NCBI GenBank assembly: GCA_029881435.1
Contig: JAOUMR010000008.1
Location: 1 to 63,862, forward strand
Origin: Nitrospira sp.
GTDB taxonomy: Bacteria > Nitrospirota > Nitrospiria > Nitrospirales > Nitrospiraceae
Direction: 5' to 3'
Length of the DNA: 63,862 nucleotides
The position numbers and the translations under genes are program-made. Positions within the stretch are counted from its first letter, which is position 1, and each line of letters opens with the position of its first letter. This document shows, piece after piece, positions 18,234 to 27,503 of this stretch. The notes under the pieces were generated by a model. The model was not told where the DNA came from. It saw nothing but the letters and a program-made list of their open reading frames with translations, and ran no database searches.

Positions 18234-19344
18234 AATCTCCGGAGTATGGCTATTGGCGCTCTTCGTGTTAATGAGCACTCCTGAATTCGGAGTGACGGCT
18301 GATCGCGCGAAAGAAACGATTGCCCCCACTCAGTCTCTAGAACGGCATTTGGCGAATATTCGTCAACTGACCTTCGGTCGTAAAAATGCTGAAGCCTATT
18401 TCTCCTTCGACGGTACCAAGCTGATCTTTCAATCGACCAACGATTGGACCAAGGATGTTCAGGCGACACCGTTGAAACCAGCTGCCAGTGGGTTGGGTTG
18501 CTATCAAATGTATGTGATGGACTTGCAAAGTGAGACTCTGCGTTTGGTCAGCACCGGCGTGGGGGCGACGACATGCGGCTACTTTTTCCCCGGTGACCGA
18601 CGCGTGCTCTATTCCTCCACACATGCGGCTAGTCCAAATTGCCCCCCGCAACCAAAGCGGGACGGGGCGTACCGATGGGCGCTCGACGACTATGACATCT
18701 ACTCGGTCCGTATCGATGGTCAGCAAGTACAGCGGTTGACCTCCACGCCAGGCTACGATGCAGAAGCGACGATTTCGCCGAACGGAAAAACGATTGTATG
18801 GACATCGGTGAAGGACGGGGATCTGGACTTGTATACGATGAACCTGGACGGGACGAACGTTCGACGCCTAACCGATGACTTGGGGTACGATGGAGGTGCG
18901 TTCTTTTCACCAGACAGTACGCGCCTGGTCTATCGTGCGGCTCATCCAACCGACCCGGCAGAAATCACGAAGTACAAGGAATTATTGGCGCAACGGCTGG
19001 TGGAACCCGGTCAGCTGGAACTGTTCGTGATCAATGTAGATGGATCAGGCAAGAAGCAAGTTACCTCGAACGGCGCCTCAAACTTTTCTCCCTACTTTCA
19101 TCCCGACGGGGAACGCGTCGTCTTCTCCTCCAATCTAGAAACAAGAGGAGAGGGGGGGCGCCCAAGTTTTCACCTGTATCTGGTGCGTGACGACGGGACG
19201 GGGACGGAGCGGATTACCACCGAGGGGCATTTCAACAGTTTCCCCATGTTTTCGCCGGACGGCAAACGTCTCGTCTGGGTGTCGGATCGAAATGCGAAGG
19301 CTCCAGGTGAGTTTAACGTCTTCCTCGCTGATTGGGTTCCCTAA
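18220..19344 (+). CDS. TolB-like beta-propeller (PD40 repeat) secreted protein
   Basis: 374 residues from the ATG at 18220, with GGAGG nine bases upstream; it overlaps the end of the peptidase gene by 14 bases, so the two are probably co-translated. A signal peptide ('VWLLALFVLMSTPEFGVTA') is followed by at least five PD40 repeats: 'FSFDGTKLIFQS', 'ISPNGKTIVWTS', 'FSPDSTRLVYRA', 'FHPDGERVVFSS', 'FSPDGKRLVWVS'. This is the TolB/WD40-like propeller fold used for protein binding in the periplasm. The peptidase partner next door suggests a shared role; the substrate cannot be read from the sequence. It is not the pal-linked tolB. Confidence 0.83.
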   Translation: MTCRKISGVWLLALFVLMSTPEFGVTADRAKETIAPTQSLERHLANIRQLTFGRKNAEAYFSFDGTKLIFQSTNDWTKDVQATPLKPAASGLGCYQMYVMDLQSETLRLVSTGVGATTCGYFFPGDRRVLYSSTHAASPNCPPQPKRDGAYRWALDDYDIYSVRIDGQQVQRLTSTPGYDAEATISPNGKTIVWTSVKDGDLDLYTMNLDGTNVRRLTDDLGYDGGAFFSPDSTRLVYRAAHPTDPAEITKYKELLAQRLVEPGQLELFVINVDGSGKKQVTSNGASNFSPYFHPDGERVVFSSNLETRGEGGRPSFHLYLVRDDGTGTERITTEGHFNSFPMFSPDGKRLVWVSDRNAKAPGEFNVFLADWVP

Positions 19345-19371
19345 GTCGAGGGGAGGATTGGCGATGAGCGC

Positions 19372-20511
19372 TTGGTGACAAGTTCCAGGCATTCAGAAGT
19401 CGTTGAGACACATCCCATCCACATGGGCGCATTCTCTCCTTTATTCCTCGAAAAGATATGGCCTCTAGCGGCCTTCGGATGTTCTTGTGCGGCATTGGCG
19501 ATCAGCTTTCTCGGCTGGGCTCAGTTTGATCTGCCAGTCACCAAGTATGTGCGATCGGTCACGGTGCATCTGCCATGGGATCAACTCACCACTCCGTGGA
19601 TGGCATTCACAAGCAATACCGGAGATTGGATTGGCCAAGGGTGGCGTCTCGCTTCGTTGAGCATTCTGCTCCTCGCAATCGCCTGGGTTATGGAGAAGCC
19701 AGCGATCAAGGTCGCCGCCGTTCAGTCCTTGATCGCTCACGGAATTGCGGCGGTCCTGGCCAACGTGCTGAAGCACCTCATCGGTAGGCCTCGCCCGAAG
19801 TTCGTTCACTCAGGGGACTGGCAGATCGCGATATCCTGGGTATCGGGCCTAGATTCGTTTCCATCCGGGCACAGCACAGCGAGTTTTGCGGTTGCGACCG
19901 TGTTGGCGAAGCGATTTCCCCTCTGGGGTCCGCTGTGTATCAGTGTCGCGGCTTTTGTGGCCCTCAGTCGTGTGCTTCGCGGATCACATTTTCCGACGGA
20001 TGTGGTTGGGGGCGCGGTCGTAGGCATTCTGAGCGGGTCGCTCGCTGCGGCTCCACTCAAAGCATGGCGCGCTGCATTACAGGAAGGATGTCGGCATGCG
20101 GCGATCGGAGTCGCAACAGTCTTCGCCGTATTCTGGACATTGTCCAACAAAATGGATGATGGATTCGTGGGCATGCTGTTTGTACCATTGGGTGTTGTTG
20201 CTGTAGCGGGTGGTGTATGGCTTCGGCGGACCTATTGGGTCAGCCAAGAGCGGGCTGCAAGAAGCTGGCAGTCGATGACCTCCGTATGTCTGATTGGGTA
20301 CGGGCTCGCCGCGATGACGACATCACTGCTCGTACTCTCGTCGGTAGGATTTGCGTGCCTCGCGGTCTCGTTCGATAGGATTGAGAAGGTCCAGGGAGGC
20401 CACGACAAATCGTCTGGCTGGTCGGTTGTGCAAGAAAGTGCGCTACTTGGAGGCGTGGTTCTTGCCATTCTAATGTGTATCGATGCACGCGGCGTGCTGC
20501 GGTTTCAGTAA
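19372..20511 (+). CDS. PAP2-family membrane phosphatase
   Basis: About 379 residues with several membrane helices. The three acid phosphatase motifs are clear: 'KHLIGRPRP' (Kx6RP), 'FPSGHS' (PSGH) and 'SRVLRGSHFPTDV' (SRx5HxxxD). PAP2 enzymes dephosphorylate lipid pyrophosphates, for example undecaprenyl pyrophosphate or phosphatidate. The catalytic domain takes the first 220 residues; an additional C-terminal membrane region of four or more helices follows. The start is unsure: TTG 19372, GTG 19375 or ATG 19423; GGGGAGG near 19350 is too far from all of them. The convergent glycolipid gene set suggests a role in lipid carrier recycling. Confidence 0.82.
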   Translation: MVTSSRHSEVVETHPIHMGAFSPLFLEKIWPLAAFGCSCAALAISFLGWAQFDLPVTKYVRSVTVHLPWDQLTTPWMAFTSNTGDWIGQGWRLASLSILLLAIAWVMEKPAIKVAAVQSLIAHGIAAVLANVLKHLIGRPRPKFVHSGDWQIAISWVSGLDSFPSGHSTASFAVATVLAKRFPLWGPLCISVAAFVALSRVLRGSHFPTDVVGGAVVGILSGSLAAAPLKAWRAALQEGCRHAAIGVATVFAVFWTLSNKMDDGFVGMLFVPLGVVAVAGGVWLRRTYWVSQERAARSWQSMTSVCLIGYGLAAMTTSLLVLSSVGFACLAVSFDRIEKVQGGHDKSSGWSVVQESALLGGVVLAILMCIDARGVLRFQ

Positions 20512-20622
20512 CATGTGTTGAGAGATAAATCAGCCAGTCGGGCTCCATGCGTGCCCTCAGACGCTCGCACCAGCTCCGGTTACCATGCGGAGAAACTGCA
20601 CAAACATGAATGCGGATTCAGC

Positions 20623-22386
20623 CTAGTGTCCGAGCAACATGGATGGAGTTGTCGGGGGAACTACCTTCGTACCCTGAGGAATGTCCACCATCTGCTCGTT
20701 CCCCAATAAGACATAGCCGAACCGTTTGAGAATCGGTTGAAAACCTTCAGCTTCTCTTGGCAAGGCTTCCTGAAAATATTCCGGTAGCAGAATCATCGTG
20801 CGACCTTCCTTACTCAAGGCCGTACGCAGTCGGTCGAGTTCATTGGAAGGAATGAACAGTACGGTACGCCTTGCATAGAAGGCGGTTGATGGTCTGGTTA
20901 TGCCAAAAGCGATCAGTTGGTCGGTTGGATTCAAATTCAGCCCGGCGGCGTAGGCCAATTCCTGCGGTGGGGCGATGGCATAACGATTGACATCAGGAAT
21001 GACGACAAGGATGGCGAGGAGGAAGACGCTAGCGAGCGCGGCGCCGGCCACTCCAAAGGTCAGGTGGCGCTTCGTATCGTTCAGCCCATAATAGCCAATG
21101 AATCCCATGGCTGCCACGACCATGATCGCACCGAGATAAGGGCCGATCCCGAGGTCAACCTGGGTGGCGAGTGGAAACTCTTTTACCATCTTTCCGGAGA
21201 ATTTGTGGAAGAGGAATGGTGCACTCGCGAGCCCGACTGCCACCAGGTAGCCGATTCCCATCATAACGTGGATTGATCCGCGCAATCCTTTGGTCGAAGG
21301 CTCTTTCAGCCCTTCGGACCAATAGGAAGCGGCGAGAAGAGCACAGGCGGGAAACAGTGGACCGATATAATGTGGGAGGCGGGTGGAGGACAAGCTGAAA
21401 AAGATGAATGCCCCGATCACCCAGAGGCCTGCAAACCATTCCAATTCATGACCGGATCCTGCCGGTTCGCTCGTTCCTGGCAAGCCATTCCGTACGTACA
21501 GCAAGGCGGGGGATTCTCGCCAGGTTGTATAGGCTCGGTAGAACGCGGCGGGTAACAGCGCGCTCCAAGGGTAAAAGCCCAGGAGTAAGACGGGAAAATA
21601 GAACCACCATCCGCCTCCATGTCCTTCCATCGGAGCAAGGAATCGCCCGACCGTATGAACCTTAGCCTGAGAAGCATAGGCATCTCCATGGATAACGAGC
21701 ATGGCTACATACCAAGGACCAGCCAGAATGAGGAAGAGCAACGTGCCTGCGATAGGAGCGCCTCTGCGCCAAAAGACCAGCCATTGCCGAGTGGTGATGA
21801 GATACAGCAGGGCGGTAATCAGCGGGATGGCAAATCCTACCGGCCCTTTTGTTAGAGTGGCGAGGGCCATGCCGCCGTAAAATCCCCACGTCCAATGTCG
21901 CCCAGCACCCTCTTCGTGGAGGCCGAGCCAAAAACTATAGAGCGACAACGTGGTGAAGAAGATCAGGACGCTATCAGTAATGGCCATTCGTCCAAGCGCC
22001 AGGATCTCGATGTTCAGCAGCAACATCAGCGCGCCAAACAGACCCACGGTGGGACCGCGAAGCCGGGAGAGAAACAGGTAGTGCATCACGATCAACCCAA
22101 CGCCAAAGAAGGCGGACGGGGCACGTGCCGCAAACTCGTTCACCCCAAACACATGGTAGGACACCGTCATTAGCCAATAGACGAAGACCGGCTTCGCAAC
22201 GCGTAGTTCGCCGTTGAAGGTTGGGGTAACGAGATCGCCGGATGCGAACATTTCACGACCGGCTTCAGCATTTCGGCCCTCGTCCCGATCGGTCAATCCC
22301 ATACTGCCGAGGCCGATGAAAAACAGCAGACCAGCCACGAGCAGCAGGAGCAGTAGCTGGATGGGTTGAGGTGAGGGGCGATCCAT
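20623..22386 (-). CDS. ArnT-like glycosyltransferase (GT39/PMT family)
   Basis: A 587-residue polytopic membrane enzyme. The N-terminal signature 'DRDEGRNAEAGREM' in the first periplasmic loop, with the catalytic-type Asp-Glu pair after TM1, and 'RVAKPVFVYWL' match the ArnT/dolichyl-phosphate mannosyltransferase family. About a dozen hydrophobic segments follow, then a soluble C-terminal domain. ArnT transfers a sugar from undecaprenyl phosphate to lipid A. Reverse-strand neighbours encode an LAB_N protein and an ArnC-like transferase that would make the lipid-linked sugar donor, so the three probably form one glycan modification pathway. The sugar itself cannot be predicted. Confidence 0.85.
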   Translation of the reverse strand: MDRPSPQPIQLLLLLLVAGLLFFIGLGSMGLTDRDEGRNAEAGREMFASGDLVTPTFNGELRVAKPVFVYWLMTVSYHVFGVNEFAARAPSAFFGVGLIVMHYLFLSRLRGPTVGLFGALMLLLNIEILALGRMAITDSVLIFFTTLSLYSFWLGLHEEGAGRHWTWGFYGGMALATLTKGPVGFAIPLITALLYLITTRQWLVFWRRGAPIAGTLLFLILAGPWYVAMLVIHGDAYASQAKVHTVGRFLAPMEGHGGGWWFYFPVLLLGFYPWSALLPAAFYRAYTTWRESPALLYVRNGLPGTSEPAGSGHELEWFAGLWVIGAFIFFSLSSTRLPHYIGPLFPACALLAASYWSEGLKEPSTKGLRGSIHVMMGIGYLVAVGLASAPFLFHKFSGKMVKEFPLATQVDLGIGPYLGAIMVVAAMGFIGYYGLNDTKRHLTFGVAGAALASVFLLAILVVIPDVNRYAIAPPQELAYAAGLNLNPTDQLIAFGITRPSTAFYARRTVLFIPSNELDRLRTALSKEGRTMILLPEYFQEALPREAEGFQPILKRFGYVLLGNEQMVDIPQGTKVVPPTTPSMLLGH

Positions 22387-22451
22387 TGTTCAGTGTGAAG
22401 ATTACCCGTGCGGGATAGAAGGAGCCGAGCGGGAGATGTTGACCGCGTTTC

Positions 22452-22742
22452 TCATGCCTGCGGCCGCGGCTTGTTTTTGCTTTGGTCCGAGCGGTGAATG
22501 AGGACCAGATTTCGTAAGTACACGACTGCCCCAAGGCTTTGCCCTGAAATAAATACAGGATCCATGCGGTAGATCGCGTACGTGAGCGTGATCAGTCCAC
22601 CGATGAGACTCATGTACCAAAACGAAATAGGAACGCGGCTTTCCGCATTTTTCTCAGATGCGATCCATTGAACCAGCCAACGACCGAAGAAGAGGCCTTG
22701 ACCGAGGAAGCCGATACCGATCCAGATCGTCTCAGTACTCAT
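22452..22742 (-). CDS. Lipid A biosynthesis N-terminal domain (LAB_N) membrane protein
   Basis: A 96-residue integral membrane protein with three hydrophobic segments. 'GQGLFFGRWLVQWIASEKNAESRVPISFWYMSL' style motif (Gln-Trp in the first helix, SxxPxxFWxxS after) identifies the LAB_N domain, found as a stand-alone protein or fused to LpxB. Stand-alone versions often sit next to ArnC/ArnT-like glycosyltransferases, as here, and are thought to help lipid-linked sugar handling. It lies 66 bases downstream of the GT2 gene and 65 bases upstream of the ArnT-like gene on the same strand. Confidence 0.85.
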   Translation of the reverse strand: MSTETIWIGIGFLGQGLFFGRWLVQWIASEKNAESRVPISFWYMSLIGGLITLTYAIYRMDPVFISGQSLGAVVYLRNLVLIHRSDQSKNKPRPQA

Positions 22743-22809
22743 CAGCTATTGGAAAGACAGTGGTCATCGTTGTGGCGCAATCGGAGGGAGTCTGTTCGAT
22801 CATGTTGGC

Positions 22810-23550
22810 TCACGTCACGGGCCCCCTGAATTTATACAGTAACACCCGATGTTGCATCCATCGTACTGCGATCAGATCGTAGAGGGATGTGAACAGGCGG
22901 TTGCCCATGCCGTACTTGGATATGCCATGGAGGCGCGGGTAATGTCGGACCGGCACCTCGGTCACCGTAAAGCCATGCATCAAGGCGAGGGCGGGAAAGA
23001 ATCGATGCATGCCCTCAAAAAGGCGGATACGCTCCAACACCGGGCGTCGAAAGACCTTGAGCGGGCATCCCGTATCATGGACACCGTCATGAGTGAAAAA
23101 GTTTCGGACAGGGTTCGCAATCCGGGAGGAGATCATCTTCACGAGTCCATCCTGTCGTTGCTGCCTCCAGCCACAGACCACGTCGTAGGAGCTTGTATGA
23201 GGAAGGAGTTTCAAAATATCTTCGCTATCTTGTTGAAGATCGCCGTCGATCTGGATGATGATCTCGCCCAATGATTGCCGAAAGCCCGCATCAAGCGCGC
23301 ACGTTTTGCCGTAATTGCGGTCGAAGTGGAAGACGCGCACGCAGGAATGTTCGCGTGCCAATCGGTCCAATTCGTCGCTACTCCCATCGCTACTCCCGTC
23401 GTCCACAAAAAGGATCTCATACGGCCGTGAGCTGGACAACTCATGAGAATCCATGACTTTCAAAAGACTTGTGATGAGAGGAGATAAGTTGTCTCGCTCG
23501 TCCTTGATAGGGATGATCACGGAGGCCCAAGGGCTGGAAGGCAGTGTCAT
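22810..23550 (-). CDS. GT2 family glycosyltransferase, ArnC/DPM1-like
   Basis: 246 residues from the ATG at 23550 (a TTG at 23559 is the alternative). 'VIIPIKDERDNL' begins the GT-A fold, and 'LFVDDGSSDGS' and 'IIQIDGDLQQD' contain the nucleotide-sugar and metal-binding Asp residues (DxD-like). The C-terminal 'HGISKYGMGN' is typical of polyprenyl-phosphate sugar transferases. Unlike ArnC there are no C-terminal membrane helices, as in the soluble DPM1 form. It would load a sugar onto undecaprenyl phosphate for the ArnT-like enzyme encoded two genes downstream. Confidence 0.88.
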   Translation of the reverse strand: MTLPSSPWASVIIPIKDERDNLSPLITSLLKVMDSHELSSSRPYEILFVDDGSSDGSSDELDRLAREHSCVRVFHFDRNYGKTCALDAGFRQSLGEIIIQIDGDLQQDSEDILKLLPHTSSYDVVCGWRQQRQDGLVKMISSRIANPVRNFFTHDGVHDTGCPLKVFRRPVLERIRLFEGMHRFFPALALMHGFTVTEVPVRHYPRLHGISKYGMGNRLFTSLYDLIAVRWMQHRVLLYKFRGPVT

Positions 23551-23670
23551 AATGCGCAAAAGCTCCAGCAGCGGCCGGAGAGGAGATTATTAAGGAGCGC
23601 ATTCTAACGGAAGGTCGAGAGTGGGTCAAACATGCGACCATGATGGCCGGATGTATGAGAGGCGATCACG

Positions 23671-24234
23671 CTACTGATTGGATGGCATGATGCTGAAACG
23701 CATTGTGCCCATGAGGGTCATCTCGTTGACTTGCTCACCTGCATGGATCTCGACTTTGTATCGTCCCGGTTTCCAACCAGTCTTCGGAGCGGACAACTTC
23801 AAATAGCCGCTCTCATCCTCCAAGGTGATATACATCGCGTCTTCGCTGATGATGGTAGCCGGATCGACACCCACGACTCGTTCGGGACTGCACCGGCCGA
23901 ACACTTTGAAGGCTTGGTAGTGCTGATGCAGAGAGAAGACGACATAAAGGGCCTGTGCCTCGGCGGGAAATTCCTCGGTCGGCTTGATCGGTACGATCTC
24001 GTGGGCCTGATGCCATCCCAGTTGCTCCTCAAATCCTTCTGCCATGACAATGGAGCGGAACATGCCCTGTGGGGGCGCATCAAAATCATACGTGGTAACC
24101 TCGTCCGAACGGTTCTGGAACTCAGAAATCGGGACGTTTTCAGTGAGGGGCATCTCCTCTGCTCCACCAATCTGGGCAGAGGAGCACCACCCCCCTAGGA
24201 GCATGCAGGCAAACAAAACTGCCCGAATCATCAT
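23671..24234 (-). CDS. Secreted protein of unknown function
   Basis: 187 residues. The N-terminus 'MIRAVLFACMLLGGWCSSAQIGGAEE' is a signal peptide; Cys17 follows Gly-Gly-Trp, not a good lipobox, so the protein is probably periplasmic. The mature part has a beta-rich domain ending with 'GWKPGRYKVEIHAGEQVNEMTLMGTMRFSI', resembling Ig-like domains that describe a ligand added to a protein. I do not recognise a family. It is 110 bases upstream of the GT2 gene on the same strand, so it may be first in that operon or stand alone. Confidence 0.65.
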   Translation of the reverse strand: MMIRAVLFACMLLGGWCSSAQIGGAEEMPLTENVPISEFQNRSDEVTTYDFDAPPQGMFRSIVMAEGFEEQLGWHQAHEIVPIKPTEEFPAEAQALYVVFSLHQHYQAFKVFGRCSPERVVGVDPATIISEDAMYITLEDESGYLKLSAPKTGWKPGRYKVEIHAGEQVNEMTLMGTMRFSIMPSNQ

Positions 24235-24372
24235 GCCTGTCTGCTACACCTATTGAGACAGCACTGTCAATAAACGGAGCGAGTTGCCCATTGCGGCATT
24301 TTCCAGCCATCTGCTAGGATTCCGCCCACTGTACGGCCTCTTCATCAAACCAATTGCGAGTGATCGTGGAAC

Positions 24373-25791
24373 ATGTTGCAAGATGCTGATGCCTTGCCTC
24401 AGCTGATCGGAGAGTATAAGCCGCTTGATCAGTGGCAGACCCATCTCAATCAGCTCTTTTATGGGCTACGAGGGGATAAGCTCCGATCCTATTACCAGAC
24501 GTTTGCATCGGCGGACTTCCGGCTGGCCCATGCGTTGGCGGCTGATTATTACGAGCGTGTGGCGAAGCGAGAGAAGACTGGCAGTCGTCCACCGTCGTTC
24601 TCTGATCGTTTAACCATACTGGAACTGGGGCCCGGCAACGGCAACCTCGCCGCCTGTTTTCTTAGTCATCTCAACGCGCTCGATAGACAACGTGCCATCT
24701 ATCCGCGTGTGCGGTATATCATGGTCGATTGGGAACAACCGGTGTTGGATGGGGCGCTCGCTCACGCCGACCTGGCAGGCCATCGAGATCGTGTGGATAC
24801 CCATTGCGGATCCATTGATCATATAGCCGGGGTGGCCGATGGGACTATCGATCGAATCATCTGTAACGAACTGTGGAATGACCTGCCTACTAAGTTGTTG
24901 GCGAAGCAGGGAGGCGAGGTCGAAGAAGAGTATATCCGCCCCAATCTCAGCGAAACACTGCATGCCACCATTCAGGACTGGTCGGCATTCGTCCGAGCGT
25001 TCCAGGCCAAGGATCTCGGTGTGCTCGAGACCTTTCCGCCGTTCCTCGACGAACTCGTGTGGGAAAAGGAGTATCGCAAGGTCGAATGGAAAGACATACC
25101 CTATCGGAAAACTATCGTTGAATTTCTCCAGGGTATTGACCAAGAGGTGGTCGTGCCCGTCAATGTGGGTGCCTTCGCAACGCTCAAAGAGGCTAAGCGG
25201 CTCTTGGCCCCGGACGCCATTGGATTCAGCGCCTTCGATGCGGGGACCGCCGACATGAACGTCTTGAATGATCCAGAGAAGCCTTGTTATGGCCAGTTCG
25301 GCGGGCAGTACAGCTTCATGATCAACTTCGCGCTGGTCGAAGCCGTGGCAAAGCATTTGGGGATGAACAAGACGAGTCTGGAGCCACAGCGGGAGTTCGT
25401 GGGCCGGTCGCTAAATACGAACGCCATCACCCTCATGGAGCTGCTAGCCACCCATCCCAGTGCAGGCCCCAAGCTCCAATCCTGGGAACAGGATCGACTG
25501 GTCCTGAAGACGATCAAGGCGCTGAACGAAACCTTCGAAAGCCCCTATCGCCGTCGGCTCGAATTTCCACTTGGGACGAACATACCACCAGACGAGCGGG
25601 AGACCTTAGGCGCCATTCTGCGAATGCTGAAAGAGAATGGTATTCCAGATACCGTGGCCTATCTGACCGAAGACGAACTTACCCATGCGCAGAAAGAGTT
25701 AGAAGATCTTGGTTACGAGCACGAGGCCATTAAGATGGCCTTGAGCGCCCCTCCCAGCCCCATCGAATATTGCCACTTCGCCTGCCGGTAA
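24373..25791 (+). CDS. MidA/NDUFAF7-family SAM-dependent methyltransferase
   Basis: 472 residues. The N-terminal region 'DYYERVAKRE' and the SAM site 'LELGPGNGNLAA' (about 78-89) followed by 'YIMVDWEQPVLDGA' (acidic residue that binds the ribose) mark the MidA-type (DUF185/SAM_MT) fold; 'DRIICNELWNDLP' resembles the 'NELLDALP' motif, with changed residues. MidA homologues methylate an Arg in a complex I subunit; whether this one does is unknown. A C-terminal extension of about 120 residues with a regular helical pattern is unusual. It is monocistronic, with only a weak GGA before the ATG. Confidence 0.7.
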   Translation: MLQDADALPQLIGEYKPLDQWQTHLNQLFYGLRGDKLRSYYQTFASADFRLAHALAADYYERVAKREKTGSRPPSFSDRLTILELGPGNGNLAACFLSHLNALDRQRAIYPRVRYIMVDWEQPVLDGALAHADLAGHRDRVDTHCGSIDHIAGVADGTIDRIICNELWNDLPTKLLAKQGGEVEEEYIRPNLSETLHATIQDWSAFVRAFQAKDLGVLETFPPFLDELVWEKEYRKVEWKDIPYRKTIVEFLQGIDQEVVVPVNVGAFATLKEAKRLLAPDAIGFSAFDAGTADMNVLNDPEKPCYGQFGGQYSFMINFALVEAVAKHLGMNKTSLEPQREFVGRSLNTNAITLMELLATHPSAGPKLQSWEQDRLVLKTIKALNETFESPYRRRLEFPLGTNIPPDERETLGAILRMLKENGIPDTVAYLTEDELTHAQKELEDLGYEHEAIKMALSAPPSPIEYCHFACR

Positions 25792-25872
25792 CGTTCCCGT
25801 ACTCAGCTGGTTAGTCGACACTTTTCCTGGATCGCTTGGTGACGGAGCGATCTGAAGAAAGTGAGCTCATGG

Positions 25873-26901
25873 TCAGCCGGTCGGCGTCAACGGAGCGATC
25901 AGCAGGGAGCTCAAGGGGCTGGCGAGCAGGGGAGCGAGTATTAACCCGAACTGCGGAAAGTGATCCTGTAATGACAGGAACAAGCCATGCTCCCTGAGCC
26001 ATTGGTCAGGTTCTGGCTCGGCTGACTCAGAAGGCCGTTCCAGCAGTTGCGCCTCGGCTCGCCTCGCTAGGAGAAGGGCGGCGGGCAGGTAGGTGGCTAC
26101 CAACATCAACGTAAAGGTGACGCCCCAAAAGAGGGTAATGGCAAGGGCTGTTCCAAGCACCGCCTCTTGACCCGCATTGTCGGCCACCAACGCCGCTGGC
26201 CACCGTAGCCAGGCTCCCATATGCAGGATTCCGGAGACGAGAATGGCCGAGGCGGCGGTCAAAACCTCCTTCAGTCGCTTCATCTGTGACGCATAAAATC
26301 TCGGATCAGGCTGCTGGCCTGTGCTCGGCGGTGCGAGGGTGCTGCAAGCCGCTAGTAGAGCTACAACGGGGACGATCAGGGCTTGCACGTTCACGACGGA
26401 CACCACCACCATGACATAGCGCAAGAGATGCTCCCCGATTCGCTGAGGTCCAGCTTGGCGGAGGTTATCGTAGCTAAAGCTGAAGATGGCGCGGTACAGC
26501 GTGTGGGTATCATCGAGTGCCCAGATAAAGAACACCCCGATCGAGGCAAAGAAGATTCCAATACTCGTCACCACCAACAGCCTCGGTCGCGAATGACATT
26601 CGTAAATGATCATCGCGCATAGAATGAAGGCGTACAGCCCGGCCACCAGCGCCAGCACCACAGTGGTGAGCCAGATATACCTGGACTTGACCTCCACGAG
26701 AAATCCAGTGGCGCTGAACGACTGTTCCGGAGCCTCTGAGGCTGAGTTCATCAGTCGCTTGGTGAGGCCGTGAAAGTCATCGACCGTGATGTTGGAGCTG
26801 AACTCAAACAGACCGGTCGCGAGCAGCAGGATAAACATCGGGGGAATGATGAGGAGTAAGAAGCGATAGTCGGAAGTGGATGAGGGAGCCGAGGGTGTCA
26901 T
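25873..26901 (-). CDS. Polytopic membrane protein, unknown function
   Basis: 342 residues with about six membrane segments ('LLLIIPPMFILLLATGLF', 'YIWLTTVVLALVAGLYAFILCAMIIY', 'LVVTSIGIFFASIGVFFIWAL', 'RYVMVVVSVVNVQALIVPVVALLAA', 'AITLFWGVTFTLMLVATYLPAALLL'), separated by a cytoplasmic or periplasmic loop. I find no catalytic motif and do not recognise a family. No ribosome site is obvious before the ATG. It is followed, reading leftward, only by a short gap and the converging methyltransferase. Confidence 0.6.
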   Translation of the reverse strand: MTPSAPSSTSDYRFLLLIIPPMFILLLATGLFEFSSNITVDDFHGLTKRLMNSASEAPEQSFSATGFLVEVKSRYIWLTTVVLALVAGLYAFILCAMIIYECHSRPRLLVVTSIGIFFASIGVFFIWALDDTHTLYRAIFSFSYDNLRQAGPQRIGEHLLRYVMVVVSVVNVQALIVPVVALLAACSTLAPPSTGQQPDPRFYASQMKRLKEVLTAASAILVSGILHMGAWLRWPAALVADNAGQEAVLGTALAITLFWGVTFTLMLVATYLPAALLLARRAEAQLLERPSESAEPEPDQWLREHGLFLSLQDHFPQFGLILAPLLASPLSSLLIAPLTPTG

Positions 26902-26988
26902 GGCATCTAGGCGTAGCCAACGCAGATCGCAGACGCACGAATAGAGTGGCGCATCCTAGCACACTTGTTCTGCCTATTCGTGGAGAAG

Positions 26989-27462
26989 TTAGGCCACTCG
27001 CATCTGGTCAAGAGATGCTGGCACACTGTTGCCGCCGATGTCGGGAATGATGCAGAGCTCCAGTACCGTGACGTTAGGAAGGTCGACACGATGATCTTCT
27101 GTTTCGGTTGTTGATCCTTGAGGACTGAAGTTCCATTGCTGACGCGCGAGATCTCGGAAGGTCTTTCCGCCATCCTGCGAACAGCGCAAAACATACTCTT
27201 GGGTCCGATCGGTTTCAGACTCCACGAAGTTCAGCCGAATATGACGAACTCGTTGTGGAGAAGAAAAGAGGAGGCGGATTGTTTGCTCTCCAAGCCCTCC
27301 CGCACGCCAGCCCGACGTCCGATTGGGTAACAGTGCGGCTTCAATCGGATGTGCAGGGTCTTCCGAGGTGACTTCGACCTCCGCCAGGCTGTCGAGATCC
27401 AACCAGTTGGGGTCATCGGATGCAACCTGTTTGTGAACTGGATCGAGAATTCGTTTACGCAT
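26989..27462 (-). CDS. Discoidin (F5/8C)-like carbohydrate-binding domain protein
   Basis: 157 residues, no signal peptide. The order of elements — 'WLDLDSLAEVEVTSED..HPIEAAL', 'GWRAGGLGEQTIRLLFSSPQRVRHIRLNFVE', 'EYVLRCSQDGGKTFRDL', 'VTVLELCIIPDIGG' and the closing 'ASLDQMRVA' — is the jelly-roll pattern of galactose-binding (discoidin) domains. It has a strong GGAGG before the ATG. It follows the HPF/RaiA-type gene by 41 bases on the same strand, an odd pairing. Sugar binding is inferred from the fold only. Confidence 0.6.
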   Translation of the reverse strand: MRKRILDPVHKQVASDDPNWLDLDSLAEVEVTSEDPAHPIEAALLPNRTSGWRAGGLGEQTIRLLFSSPQRVRHIRLNFVESETDRTQEYVLRCSQDGGKTFRDLARQQWNFSPQGSTTETEDHRVDLPNVTVLELCIIPDIGGNSVPASLDQMRVA

Positions 27463-27503
27463 CGAAGGACCTCCTGAAGGTGAGAAGGGGGGGGTGGTAC
27501 GGG

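Noticed and set aside
24610-25356. A 248-codon reverse-strand frame
   Set aside because: Antisense to the MidA-type methyltransferase, which has clear SAM motifs.
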